DNA from: Bacteroidota bacterium
GTDB lineage: Bacteria > Bacteroidota > Bacteroidia > JACCXN01
Length of the DNA: 64,000 bases
Assembly (NCBI GenBank): GCA_013696965.1
Contig: JACCXN010000005.1
Coordinates: 1-64,000 of the forward strand
Direction of reading: 5' to 3'
A model generated the notes under the pieces. The model was not told the DNA's origin and searched no databases. It was given only the letters and a program-made list of their open reading frames with translations. Of the stretch, positions 46,182 to 55,477 are shown piece after piece. The translations under genes were made by a program, and so were the position numbers. Within the stretch, counting starts at the first letter, position 1, and each line of letters begins with the position of its first letter.

Positions 46182-47525
46182 ATGTTTTTTCAAATATTAA
46201 AAATAATTGTTCGAATTGCTGTAGGTTTCTATTACCGTAGGACCTATGTAAAGGGAATGGAAAACATACCTATGGACAGGCCGGTTCTGCTTGCTTCCAA
46301 TCATCCCAATGCCTTTATGGATGCAATTGTACTCACTTTGTTTTTCCCACGTAGGGTTTTTTCATTGGCACGTTCAGATGTTTTTGATACTGCTGTTAAA
46401 AGAAAAGTGATGCGTTATTTTCGGATTATGCCTGTATACCGTATCCAGGACGGGGCTGACCAATTGTATAAGAATACAGAAATCTTTGAAAAATGCCATA
46501 CTTTATTAAATCAAAAATCAGGAATTCTTATTTTTCCGGAAGGTATTTGCATACAGGAAAGAAGGTTAAGAAAACTAAGAAAAGGGTTAGCCAGAATCGC
46601 CTTCGGCTCAATGGAGGTCGCTGATTTCAAAATGGATCTTTGCATTGTTCCTGTTGGTATCAATTATACCAAACCAGCCAGGCATGGAGGTGATCTTTTT
46701 TTAAATATAGATGCCCCCATAGAAGTTGAATCCTACCTTGATCAGTACAATACGGATAAAATAAGGACCATTAACAAATTAACAGCAGATGTTGAAAAGG
46801 CAATGTCTAAACTTATTGTTGTAATAGAAGATTTCAAGGATGATGAATTGGTAGGCCAATTGGAATCATTATTAGAAAATGATCCAAAATTATTTGGAGA
46901 TAATAAATTAAATCCGGTAGAAAAAGATTTTATTATAAGCCGTAAAATCACACATGGGTTAAGCGATTTTAAAAAGAATAGCCCTACTGGTTTTCAAGAA
47001 CTAAAATTAAAAGTAAGAGAATTTTTTGCAATTCTTAATTTGCAGGGATTCAAGCTGGAATTATTGAACAGAGCTATTCTTGATAAAAGTATAATAAGCT
47101 TGATTGTTCCGAAACTTTTTTTCGCTATTGCAACCCTGCCAATTTTTATGGTTGGTAGTATTCTAAATTATATACCCTACCGTTTTCCTTTTCTGCTAAC
47201 AAAAAAAATTGTAAAAAGCAATGTTGAATTTTTCTCTTCCATTAATTTAACCATTGGCACACTCATTTTTATTTTTTACTATCTCTTAATCTCTGTACTA
47301 ACTGTTGTTCTTTTCAATAGCAGCTTTGTTCCTTTATTATTAATTGCTGGACCATTTACAGGAAAATTTGCTCTTTATTATAGAAACAAATTAGTTCAAA
47401 TAGTGGCCTTGTATAAAATGAAAAACGAGCATGAATTAGCTGGAAAACTAATCAAAAATAAAAATGATATTGTTGAAAAAATTGAAAATTTAATTCATTC
47501 CATGGAGAAAGAAAAAGTATATTGA
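46182..47525 (+). CDS. PlsC-like 1-acyl-glycerol-3-phosphate acyltransferase family protein
   Basis: This 447-residue membrane-associated acyltransferase has the motif I variant LASNHPNAFMDAI (HxxxxxD spacing rather than HxxxxD) near residue 38. Motif III is FPEGICIQERRLRKLRKGLA near 117, and motif IV-like VPVGINYT lies near 167. Two or three hydrophobic segments occupy the C-terminal third (about 305-410), beyond the usual ~250-residue PlsC core. It probably acylates a lysophospholipid or another lipid precursor. The substrate is uncertain because of the atypical motif and C-terminal extension. Transcribed alone. Confidence 0.88.
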   Translation: MFFQILKIIVRIAVGFYYRRTYVKGMENIPMDRPVLLASNHPNAFMDAIVLTLFFPRRVFSLARSDVFDTAVKRKVMRYFRIMPVYRIQDGADQLYKNTEIFEKCHTLLNQKSGILIFPEGICIQERRLRKLRKGLARIAFGSMEVADFKMDLCIVPVGINYTKPARHGGDLFLNIDAPIEVESYLDQYNTDKIRTINKLTADVEKAMSKLIVVIEDFKDDELVGQLESLLENDPKLFGDNKLNPVEKDFIISRKITHGLSDFKKNSPTGFQELKLKVREFFAILNLQGFKLELLNRAILDKSIISLIVPKLFFAIATLPIFMVGSILNYIPYRFPFLLTKKIVKSNVEFFSSINLTIGTLIFIFYYLLISVLTVVLFNSSFVPLLLIAGPFTGKFALYYRNKLVQIVALYKMKNEHELAGKLIKNKNDIVEKIENLIHSMEKEKVY

Positions 47526-47565
47526 ACATAATAGCATTCAAATAAAGACTTTATGTTTTTTTATA

Positions 47566-48624
47566 TCAATCCTTTACCCTACTAAAAGATAAAGCATTAA
47601 GAATCCATTTTGGCAATGCTTTCCCAGTGTTTCTGTTCTTAACGTTCAGATACCATCCGAGCTTTTTCACAATCGGAATTTTATGTGTTTCTACAAATTC
47701 GATTAAAGTTCCATCAGGATCCTCAATATAACTAAAATGTCCTGCTGCTTCACCCATATCAAAAGTATTGGAGCTGTCTACTGTAAAAGGGAAACCTTTG
47801 TTTTCACATTCGCTTTTCAAACTGCTCATATCCTGAACATCAAAACATAAATGGATAAATCCCTGGTCGCCCCAATACCTGTTTTTGAAAATCTTATTGG
47901 GCTTTACTCCTGTTATTTGTATAAGTTCAATTGATCCTGCACCCAATAATTCACTAAAAGTGCCCGTGTTAGCTTTTGTGCGTTTTAGCAATACTCTTCT
48001 GAATGTGGCATGTCCTCCCGGAAGTGCTTGTAAATCTTCAAAATTTCCTGTAACATCATAAACCACCTTATTGTAGTCGAGAATACCACTGTAAAGAGCC
48101 ATTGATTTTTCTATATCAGAAACACCAATCATGCAACCAGAAATACCACCAGTGGCATGTTTTCCGGTTCCAAACCATTCATCTCCTTTTGAAATCTGGA
48201 AAATCATTCCATAAGGATCCTTTAAAAAGAAATGTTCATTTCCTGCCGGATCTTTATTAATTTCACTTATTACCTGAGTTCCCTCCGATTTAAAAAAAAT
48301 GAGTGCATCGTTTATGTTTCTGGTTTTTACTTGAGCAACAAAAATCCCCAAATCCCCAAGCTGAATATCATAACCAACCTCTTCTGGTTTCCTGCTAGTA
48401 TACTGCCAAATTTCAAGGCCACCGCCACCTTGCAGATTCAATGCTAATACTGCACTGCGAGAATGTACTTTCTCACCTGTATATTTTGTCATTAAAGCTG
48501 CTTCGGCACTTTCTTGAAAAATCGGAATATCCAAACCGAAATTTTTCCTATACCATTTCCAGGCTTTTTTTACATCTGGAATCCCTACTCCTATTTGTTG
48601 AATGCCGCTAATATTTTTAGCCAT
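47566..48624 (-). CDS. VOC-family protein with two glyoxalase-like domains
   Basis: This 352-residue protein has two vicinal-oxygen-chelate modules: residues 6-145 (GVGIPDVKKAWKWYRKNFG, ending FLKDPYGMIFQI) and 155-325 (GVSDIEKSMALYSGIL, FIHLCFDVQDM, EDPDGTLIEFVE). Metal-ligand His and Glu candidates are in the second module. Extradiol dioxygenases and hydroxyphenylpyruvate-dioxygenase-like enzymes share this layout, but no substrate can be named. It is the last gene of a minus-strand cluster, 26 bp after the SDR gene. Confidence 0.88.
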   Translation of the reverse strand: MAKNISGIQQIGVGIPDVKKAWKWYRKNFGLDIPIFQESAEAALMTKYTGEKVHSRSAVLALNLQGGGGLEIWQYTSRKPEEVGYDIQLGDLGIFVAQVKTRNINDALIFFKSEGTQVISEINKDPAGNEHFFLKDPYGMIFQISKGDEWFGTGKHATGGISGCMIGVSDIEKSMALYSGILDYNKVVYDVTGNFEDLQALPGGHATFRRVLLKRTKANTGTFSELLGAGSIELIQITGVKPNKIFKNRYWGDQGFIHLCFDVQDMSSLKSECENKGFPFTVDSSNTFDMGEAAGHFSYIEDPDGTLIEFVETHKIPIVKKLGWYLNVKNRNTGKALPKWILNALSFSRVKD

Positions 48625-48650
48625 TATCTATTTAAATTAATGAAAGTAAA

Positions 48651-49442
48651 TCAGGTAGTTTTAAATAGTCGAACCACTTTTAAATAAAGTGCGGGTAAAT
48701 ATCTTTTAAAATAAACAGTAAAAGTTTCGTATCCGCCTATGTAAACCTCTGTTTTTCCTCTATTTATTGCTTTTATAATAAGATATGCACATTTTTTGGC
48801 TTCCATTCCCTTTGATTGACCATCACCCATTAGGTTATATGGCTCACCGGTTTCTGTAATTGCATTTATTGTAACATTTGTTTTTATCCATCCAGGACAA
48901 GCCATTACAACCTTTATATTGTTGTGTAAAACCTCCTCGCGTAAAGAATCAAAAAAACCATGAAGAGCATGCTTGGATGATGCATAAGCTGATCTTAAGG
49001 AAATTCCAATTTTTCCTAGAATACTGCTGGTTACAATTATATATCCATAGTTTTGTTTGATCATGTATGGTAAGATTGCTTTAGTTAATGCAACATAACT
49101 AAAAAAATTAACTTCCATTATTCTTCTGTCAATATCAAGTGGGGTATTAACAACAAGCGAGCGTTGGCTTATTCCCCCGTTATTGATTAACATATCAATT
49201 CTTCCAAAAAGTTTTACAGCAATCTCTGCTTTCGATTCAAGAGAAGGTATATCCATTAAATCTAAAGGTAGTATATGAACATCTGCAGGATTTTTACACA
49301 AGTTTTTTACCCTGTTCAGCTCCTCCTCCCTTCTGGATGATAGTATTAATTTAGCACCACGGTTTGCCAGGTCAAGCGAAAGTGCTTCCCCAATTCCGGA
49401 TGAAGCTCCCGTTATCCATATTACCTTATTTCTGTAATCCAT
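48651..49442 (-). CDS. SDR oxidoreductase (DHRS7-like)
   Basis: This 263-residue short-chain dehydrogenase has the cofactor loop TGASSGIG at about 11-18, NNGG (where NNAG is usual) near 88-91, the catalytic Ser in VTSSILG and the YASSKHA Tyr-Lys pair near 155-160. The overall pattern fits the DHRS7-type SDRs common in Bacteroidota. It lies between kdsA (74 bp upstream) and the VOC gene (26 bp downstream) in the same direction. The substrate is probably a hydrophobic alcohol or ketone, by family only. Confidence 0.9.
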   Translation of the reverse strand: MDYRNKVIWITGASSGIGEALSLDLANRGAKLILSSRREEELNRVKNLCKNPADVHILPLDLMDIPSLESKAEIAVKLFGRIDMLINNGGISQRSLVVNTPLDIDRRIMEVNFFSYVALTKAILPYMIKQNYGYIIVTSSILGKIGISLRSAYASSKHALHGFFDSLREEVLHNNIKVVMACPGWIKTNVTINAITETGEPYNLMGDGQSKGMEAKKCAYLIIKAINRGKTEVYIGGYETFTVYFKRYLPALYLKVVRLFKTT

Positions 49443-49516
49443 TACTTCTTAATAATAAAATTTTATCAACCATTTTCATAAATATAATCTAGTGATTTTG
49501 GTAAGAACAGCTTAAA

Positions 49517-50332
49517 TTAGTTTAGAATAGATTTCCTGATTTTTATTAATTTGATTAACAATTCTTCAAGCTTGTCAAGTTGAAGCATATTTGCCCCGTC
49601 TGAAAGAGCTTTAGCGGGATTAGGATGGGTTTCAATAAAAATACCGTCTACTCCTACTGCAATGCCTGCTTTTGCAATTGTTTCAATCATTTCAGGACGG
49701 CCACCTGTTATTCCGGATTCCTGGTTTGGTTGCTGAAGGGAATGGGTTACATCAAGCACAACGGGAACATTGTTTTTCTGCATTTCTGGTATTCCTCTGT
49801 AATCTACAACAAGATCATTGTAGCCAAAAGTTGTTCCTCTTTCAGTTAGCATTACATTGTTATTCCCGCTTTGCTTTATTTTATCTACAGCATGTTTCAT
49901 TGCATTTGCGGATAAAAACTGGCCTTTTTTAACATTTACAAATTTTCCTGTATTGGCTGCTGCAACTAAAAGATCAGTTTGTCTACATAAAAAAGCAGGG
50001 ATTTGAAGAACATCAACATATTTTGCAGCCAGCAGTGCATCTTCTGGAGAGTGAATATCGGTAAGGGTAGGAATAGAATATTTTCCACCAACTTTTTTGA
50101 TCATTTCAAGTCCTGCTTTATCACCAATTCCTGTAAAGGAATCAAGTCTTGATCTGTTGGCCTTTTTAAAAGATGCTTTGAAAATAAATGGAATTTCCAA
50201 TTTATCGGTTATTCCAATTATACGTTCTGCAATTTCCATAACAACATCTTCCCCTTCAATAACACAGGGGCCGGCAATAAGAAAAAAATTCCCTTTAGCG
50301 GTGAATTTTATATTTGGTATTTTATCAATCAT
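49517..50332 (-). CDS. kdsA: 3-deoxy-8-phosphooctulonate synthase
   Basis: KdsA (271 residues) condenses phosphoenolpyruvate with arabinose-5-phosphate to make KDO-8-phosphate for lipopolysaccharide core. Family motifs are present: IAGPCVIEGEDV, FKASFKKANRSRLDSFTG, TDIHSPEDALLAAKYVDVLQIPAFLCRQTDL, LTERGTTFGYNDLVVD and DVTHSLQQPN. Its ATG overlaps the TGA of the DUF5723 gene by one base (TGATG), a coupling arrangement. The organism therefore makes KDO-containing LPS. Confidence 0.97.
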   Translation of the reverse strand: MIDKIPNIKFTAKGNFFLIAGPCVIEGEDVVMEIAERIIGITDKLEIPFIFKASFKKANRSRLDSFTGIGDKAGLEMIKKVGGKYSIPTLTDIHSPEDALLAAKYVDVLQIPAFLCRQTDLLVAAANTGKFVNVKKGQFLSANAMKHAVDKIKQSGNNNVMLTERGTTFGYNDLVVDYRGIPEMQKNNVPVVLDVTHSLQQPNQESGITGGRPEMIETIAKAGIAVGVDGIFIETHPNPAKALSDGANMLQLDKLEELLIKLIKIRKSILN

Positions 50333-51579
50333 CAGAATCTTCTATGAATAGCTATAAATGCACTGTTTCCTGAAGTTATTGCAGGAAACAGAAAACCTTC
50401 CAGGTTATCAGTGCCCAAAGTTAAGGTAAAATATTCTTTAATCAAGGCTCTAATTGCCAATCCTGAATTTAATCCTCCATATCCGCCAAAATCAAGCCGT
50501 GCTGAAATTTTAAATACTGGAGTTATTTGATAAATTCCACTTATATAATAATTAACATTGTAGTTAGCCAATACCCTGTATTTGATTCCCCCCATTACTG
50601 ATAAATCCTCGTTGATTGTGAAAATCTCTGCCAAATGAAAAAAGGCAGGCAGTACTGTTGTATAACTCTTTTTAACATCTGAAGCCTGTGAAACCAAACT
50701 ACTATCAGAAAAACCAGAATCAAAAACAGAATCCCTCAGAATGAAAATGTCATCAAAAGAAAAATGATGGAAACGATAATTTGTATCAACAGTATATTGA
50801 GTTGCATTTTTGTTCCATCTTATTAATCCCAAATCCCTAACCTCAAGTAGTATGCGATGTTGCAGGGTATCTAAAGTCCCGAAATTTATGGTGGTGAAAA
50901 GATCAAGTGAAACCCCTACTCCATTAGTATATTGAAATCCAATTCTTTCTGGATCTGTTCGCCTGAGATTAAGCAATAAATCAACATCAACAAATTCTAA
51001 TCCTGGTGCGGTGTAAACATTTGCTATGGGCATAGTTAAGCTTTGATGCTGATTTCCTCTTAAAACCGATAGGCCTATTCCGGATTTTCCCTGGTTAAAA
51101 ATAATCCCTCCCTCAATTTGTTGGTAACTAAGTAAATTAAATTCAAAACCGCTTAAATCTGCCGTTTTATCCTCAAAACGAGAGTTGCCAAAAAAACCTA
51201 AATTAAAAAAGTCTCGGCTAAATTCTCCATTGGTATGCTTGCGGCTTCTAAGGCCCATATACCAAGCCATGTTGGATTTACCAAAAAAAGAATCGGGTGA
51301 AACTATGAAATGTGCTCCTAAATTAATATCACCACCAAATTGGTTTAGGCTATCCAATTTATTGAATGACCTTTCTCTTGATTGATTATTAATTTCTTTT
51401 TTTAATAAAAATTTACTTGTAAAATCATTGGTAAGGGAAGTTGAATTTAAGTCATAAGAGCCATCAATTCCTACTTGAAGCGCAACATTTGGAGAATAAT
51501 AATCAAAAGGTGAATTATTAGTCTGGGCATTCAGCATTAAGCTGAAAGCAAGCCAGAATAAGAGTAAAAGGATTTTCAT
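50332..51579 (-). CDS. DUF5723-family outer-membrane beta-barrel protein
   Basis: This 415-residue protein has a signal peptide (1-18, ending LNAQ) and alternating hydrophobic/polar strands typical of a beta-barrel. The body (NLGAHFIVSPDSFFGKSNMA, AWYMGLRSRKH, IGLSVLRGNQHQSL) fits my recollection of the DUF5723 family of Bacteroidota outer-membrane proteins. The last residue is Phe (AIHRRF), the usual OMP terminus. Function unknown. It is coupled to kdsA by a one-base overlap, consistent with envelope biogenesis. Confidence 0.75.
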   Translation of the reverse strand: MKILLLLFWLAFSLMLNAQTNNSPFDYYSPNVALQVGIDGSYDLNSTSLTNDFTSKFLLKKEINNQSRERSFNKLDSLNQFGGDINLGAHFIVSPDSFFGKSNMAWYMGLRSRKHTNGEFSRDFFNLGFFGNSRFEDKTADLSGFEFNLLSYQQIEGGIIFNQGKSGIGLSVLRGNQHQSLTMPIANVYTAPGLEFVDVDLLLNLRRTDPERIGFQYTNGVGVSLDLFTTINFGTLDTLQHRILLEVRDLGLIRWNKNATQYTVDTNYRFHHFSFDDIFILRDSVFDSGFSDSSLVSQASDVKKSYTTVLPAFFHLAEIFTINEDLSVMGGIKYRVLANYNVNYYISGIYQITPVFKISARLDFGGYGGLNSGLAIRALIKEYFTLTLGTDNLEGFLFPAITSGNSAFIAIHRRF

Positions 51580-51634
51580 AGCTAAAAGTTATTTAGCTAA
51601 ATTTAAGAAAATTTCAGGATAAGTTTTTTTCTTG

Positions 51635-52858
51635 TTAATTGAATTTCTTCAACTCCTGCTTTACAGCATCTTTATGAATAGTAAAGGACATTATCTTTAG
51701 TTTGATGTAATCTTCATGATAAAAATAATATCCTTTGTTTTTACCATTAAAACCGCCACTTCCAGAGTCCTTTATCAGGAACCAATTCCCATTTGGTTTT
51801 TCAAGGTATCCAATAAGATGAATAGCATGATCATCGGTAGTAGTATTGTTTGAAAACCTAAGTTGTCTTGCATTTTCATCTATATATGCCGAAGGTATGT
51901 CATAGGTAGGAACCATGGCAAGTTCAGAATGAGAGTCATAACCTGTTTCAGAAACATCTCCTCCAATAGCAATTGTAAAGCCTGATTTAGAGGCACTTTT
52001 AATGATGTTCATAAAATCATCAAGAGGAACATTGTAATAATCCTTACTTCTCCACCAATTATCGGGTACATCGTAAAGGCTTTGTTTCCAGTATGGGTTC
52101 TCCATCAAGGACATAAAATCAACATAATCATCCGGATTAATTTTAGCTACATTTTTAAGGTATTCCTGTGGACTTATGTTTTTTCCGTTAACTGTCACTG
52201 TTGTAGGAGGAACACCAATATAATAGTTCAGGATAGATTTAACTGTGGCAACAGCTTGTTCTTCATTCCAGTTAGAGGATGTTTTAATAAATTGCAGGTA
52301 ATCGTTCATTTCCTTGAACATTAAATTGTGATCGTGAAATCTTCTCCCGTTTTTCAGCCCGTTATAAGCCTCAAGAGGAACAAGACCATGGGTTTTCATC
52401 ATCCTTTTCACAGCATTAGTTTCAGATCCTTCACCGAATTCTGATTTGCCTCTTGTTTTTACAAACTCACGTGCTTTTTCAATATACTCATAATACACAA
52501 TATAAAGTTCGGAAAGCTTTATCTGCTGGCCTGTTTGCCTGAATATTTCAGATTCATAAAAAGAGGAGGTGGAAAAACACCAACAAGTACCTGTTTCACC
52601 TTGAGAAATAGGCTTATTGCACCAGGAGGATTTAAATTCATCAACAGAAACGGGAACATCTAAGCCAGAAAAATCCATTTTAAAGGATTTTTTCTCTTCC
52701 TTTTTTGGGCTATTTGATTCTAAATTACTCTTTTGTATTTCTTCATAGAAACCTGGAACATATGGTTTATAAACACCTTTGTCTTTTTTTTGTTCTTGGG
52801 AAAACAATGTAAATGTTGAAAACAACCCCACCATTAGTAACAATATCTTTTGCTTCAT
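51635..52858 (-). CDS. Exported C1-family cysteine peptidase (bleomycin-hydrolase-like)
   Basis: This 407-residue papain-fold peptidase has a signal peptide (1-21, ending LFSQ). Gln86 and the nucleophile Cys92 are in QGETGTCWCFS, His344 in DDHAIHLIGY, and the position of the usual catalytic Asn is Asp364 (IKDSGSGG rather than xNSWG). Family layout resembles bleomycin hydrolase/PepC, which are cytosolic aminopeptidases; the signal peptide implies a periplasmic or secreted role here. No T9SS tail. Transcribed alone. Confidence 0.88.
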   Translation of the reverse strand: MKQKILLLMVGLFSTFTLFSQEQKKDKGVYKPYVPGFYEEIQKSNLESNSPKKEEKKSFKMDFSGLDVPVSVDEFKSSWCNKPISQGETGTCWCFSTSSFYESEIFRQTGQQIKLSELYIVYYEYIEKAREFVKTRGKSEFGEGSETNAVKRMMKTHGLVPLEAYNGLKNGRRFHDHNLMFKEMNDYLQFIKTSSNWNEEQAVATVKSILNYYIGVPPTTVTVNGKNISPQEYLKNVAKINPDDYVDFMSLMENPYWKQSLYDVPDNWWRSKDYYNVPLDDFMNIIKSASKSGFTIAIGGDVSETGYDSHSELAMVPTYDIPSAYIDENARQLRFSNNTTTDDHAIHLIGYLEKPNGNWFLIKDSGSGGFNGKNKGYYFYHEDYIKLKIMSFTIHKDAVKQELKKFN

Positions 52859-53169
52859 TTTTTTATATTTTTGACAAATTTAAGAGAATTTCAAAGACTT
52901 TATATGAAAATTATAACCTGAGTTTCATTTAAAATTATAATTCATACAATTTGTCAGAGATTCCTCACCCTGTTCAGAATAAGGAATCAATGAAAGGTTA
53001 CAGGAGTATCATTTGAAAATTGACCTTAGGTTAATAAGTTACTAACCAGATAAAATGCGATGAATTGTAAATTCCACTAATTAAAAAATCTCCCTTCAGT
53101 TAATCCTTGCATTTATTACTGAATTAAGAATTTAATAAAAGTGTTTTTAAAAGTAATAAATATGGAATT
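52859..53169. other. Intergenic region with REP-like repeat
   Basis: No gene is visible. The region contains the dispersed repeat copy at 52953-52990, and is otherwise AT-rich spacer between the peptidase gene start and the end of the TonB receptor gene. Confidence 0.45.
52953..52990. repeat. REP-like dispersed repeat, copy B
   Basis: This copy reads GTCAGAGATTCCTCACCCTG followed by a partial complement (AATAAGGAATC), so it could form a weak hairpin. It matches copy A at 26381-26414 in reverse orientation over a core of about 20 bases. Confidence 0.5.
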
Positions 53170-55371
53170 CTATTTTCCAAAACCAAACCTTAAACCAATA
53201 AAAAATCTTCGTCCTTGTAAAGGGCCATAGGCATAGGCGGTATCGAAATTTGGACCAAATGGGTTTTGTGGATCGATTAAAGGGCTATTTTGAGTATAGT
53301 TTAAAATATTCCTTACACCAATGTAAACTTCGAAAAACTTCTTTATTTCTTTTGTCACTTGCAGGTTTTGTAAAGTGAACCATGGAGATATCTCATCGCG
53401 TTCAAAGGGATGGTCATAAGTTGGCAATTCCATTGGGCCCATAACCTTACCAGTATAATCAATACTTGTTTTTAATTTTTTTATAGTGTAAGATAATGTA
53501 AATACACCCGATAATTTGGGAACAAAGGCCTGATTTTCCCTTACACTATTTCCATCATTATCTTCTGTAACAGCAAATACATCAAGGAAAGTTCCACCTG
53601 CAGATAATTTAAAGGGGGAATTAAATCTATGGTTGTATGATAAAGAAAATCCTCTGGATATGGAATGTCCAAGTAGATTATCATAAACAATCAGATTTTT
53701 GTCAGTTTCATAATCAGGGATTATTTTATTTTCAAAATAGGTATAAAAGATGTCAGCATCAATGGTTCCTGAACTTTCTTTGATAGTAAAAACATGGTTT
53801 ACATTTAAATTCATATTATATGATTTTTCAGGGCTCAGTTCACCTTTAACCACTACCGTTCTTGCTCCAGTAAGTGCAGCATGCTCCTCGGTAAATAAAT
53901 TTACAACCCTAAATCCTGTTCCTGCATTAAGTCTTAGGGTTGTATAGGTTGCAGGTTTGTACTTAAAGTTGATCCTGGGTGAAAAAATGCTTCCATGTTT
54001 TTCATGGTAATCAAAGCGTAAACCAGCAAGTATGCTAAGATTATCACTTAGTGCATACTCATCCTGTGCAAAAATTCCTGGTATAAAAACCCTGTCAGCC
54101 TGGTTTGTGGCAAAAGTATTGTCATCGTAAAAATTATAACGTAAACTTGATCCAAATATTAAATCATGCCTTGCTCCTATTGTTTTATCCCAAATTAAAT
54201 TGGAAAAAACAGTAGTTTGAACAGCAGCATATTCAGTATCGCCATACCAGGAGTCCTGATTGTGATTATTAAAGGATAAATCCCATCTTAGCTTTTCGTT
54301 AAAAGGAAGTTGATAAGAGCTAATTAATTCATACCTTTTTGTGTAAATGGATTCGCCATAAATGGAATCACTGCCACGAAATTGAGGAGTCCACTGGCTA
54401 ACCCCTCCGAAACGGTTTTCATCATAATATTTGGCCGAAATGTTGAATATTCTGCTGTTCTTTCTATCAAAAGAGAATTTAGAAAATAAGGAAACCCTAT
54501 TAATAAGAGGAATGTCATTAAAATTATCTTCGTTTTCATCAATGAAATTATTCATGTTATAGTAATTTCCACTAAACAACATCTTGGATTTTTTCATTTT
54601 AGGGGCAAAATAAAAATCGATGTTTTTTTCCAAATCAGATGTTCCGAATGCATTAAATCCAATCAAGGGAACATCCTGAGGCTTTTTTGTAATTACATTA
54701 ATTACCCCTGCAACTGCTTCAGTTCCATACAATGTGGATGAAGGCCCTTTAATAATTTCTATTCTTTCAATTAAAGAGGTAGCTATTCCATTTAAACCAT
54801 AAACTGTAGAAAGGGCGCTCATAATTGGCATTCCATCAATTAAAACCAGGGTGTATGGTCCTTCCATTCCATTTATATGTATATCAGAAGTCCCGCAAAC
54901 ACCACAACCAATTTGTTCTTGAACACCATTTATAGTTTCAATAGCTTGCATTATATTATTGGTAGGTGATTTTTGTAAAAAACTTGCAGTTATCACCTCT
55001 ACTTTTACTGGTGAATCACTTATGAAAGTCTCCTTCATTGTTCCTGTAACCACAATCTGGTTCAATTCCTGCAAGGAGGGTTTTATGGTTAAAATCACTT
55101 GAGTAGTTTTTCCATTTTCAATTCTTACGCTATGTTTTTTCTTTTCATATCCTACAACCGAAACAATTAACTCAAGTTCTCCTTCAGGCACATTTTCAAT
55201 GATGAAATTGCCTTGAATATCAGATGCTGCGCCAATATTAAGTCCTTTGAATCCAACATTGGCAAAAGGAACTGGTTTTCCCAAAGAAACAATATTCCCC
55301 TTTAGTGTTCCCTGGGAATAAACATTTACCCCAATTAGTGTAAAAAGGCTGAACGCGAAAAGTATTTTCAT
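53170..55371 (-). CDS. TonB-dependent receptor, probably for a metal or metal complex
   Basis: This 733-residue outer-membrane receptor has a signal peptide (1-19) and a carboxypeptidase-regulatory-like domain (about 22-105, GNIVSLGKPVPFANVGFKGL). The plug (about 120-235) contains an unusual Cys pair (GCGVCGTSDIHINGMEGPY) and the NVITKKP end. A 22-strand barrel follows, ending GLRFGFGK. It is divergent from a DtxR-type regulator and a ZIP transporter gene across a 106-bp region with a palindromic operator. This suggests import of iron, manganese or zinc, perhaps complexed. Substrate inferred from context. Confidence 0.9.
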   Translation of the reverse strand: MKILFAFSLFTLIGVNVYSQGTLKGNIVSLGKPVPFANVGFKGLNIGAASDIQGNFIIENVPEGELELIVSVVGYEKKKHSVRIENGKTTQVILTIKPSLQELNQIVVTGTMKETFISDSPVKVEVITASFLQKSPTNNIMQAIETINGVQEQIGCGVCGTSDIHINGMEGPYTLVLIDGMPIMSALSTVYGLNGIATSLIERIEIIKGPSSTLYGTEAVAGVINVITKKPQDVPLIGFNAFGTSDLEKNIDFYFAPKMKKSKMLFSGNYYNMNNFIDENEDNFNDIPLINRVSLFSKFSFDRKNSRIFNISAKYYDENRFGGVSQWTPQFRGSDSIYGESIYTKRYELISSYQLPFNEKLRWDLSFNNHNQDSWYGDTEYAAVQTTVFSNLIWDKTIGARHDLIFGSSLRYNFYDDNTFATNQADRVFIPGIFAQDEYALSDNLSILAGLRFDYHEKHGSIFSPRINFKYKPATYTTLRLNAGTGFRVVNLFTEEHAALTGARTVVVKGELSPEKSYNMNLNVNHVFTIKESSGTIDADIFYTYFENKIIPDYETDKNLIVYDNLLGHSISRGFSLSYNHRFNSPFKLSAGGTFLDVFAVTEDNDGNSVRENQAFVPKLSGVFTLSYTIKKLKTSIDYTGKVMGPMELPTYDHPFERDEISPWFTLQNLQVTKEIKKFFEVYIGVRNILNYTQNSPLIDPQNPFGPNFDTAYAYGPLQGRRFFIGLRFGFGK

Positions 55372-55396
55372 CTAATTATTTATTAAAACATTTAAG

Positions 55397-55467
55397 CAAA
55401 TATAAATATATTTTTAGACTAATCTAAATTTATTATTTCAACATTGTAAATATTTAGTCTATATTTG
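55397..55467. promoter_or_regulatory. Divergent promoter region with DtxR-type operator
   Basis: A perfect palindrome TTTAGACTAATCTAAA lies at 55413-55428, and a related half-site TTTAGTCTA at 55453-55461 sits within the inverted repeat AAATAT...ATATTT. The palindrome is similar in form to known DtxR/MDR1-type boxes (TTTAGGnnnnCCTAAA). A minus-strand TATATTTG (55404-55397) lies just downstream of the palindrome, toward the TonB receptor gene. A plus-strand TATATTTG at 55460-55467 precedes the regulator gene. The regulator is therefore expected to repress both itself and the receptor when metal is bound. Confidence 0.6.
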
Positions 55468-55477
55468 TAACAGGAAA

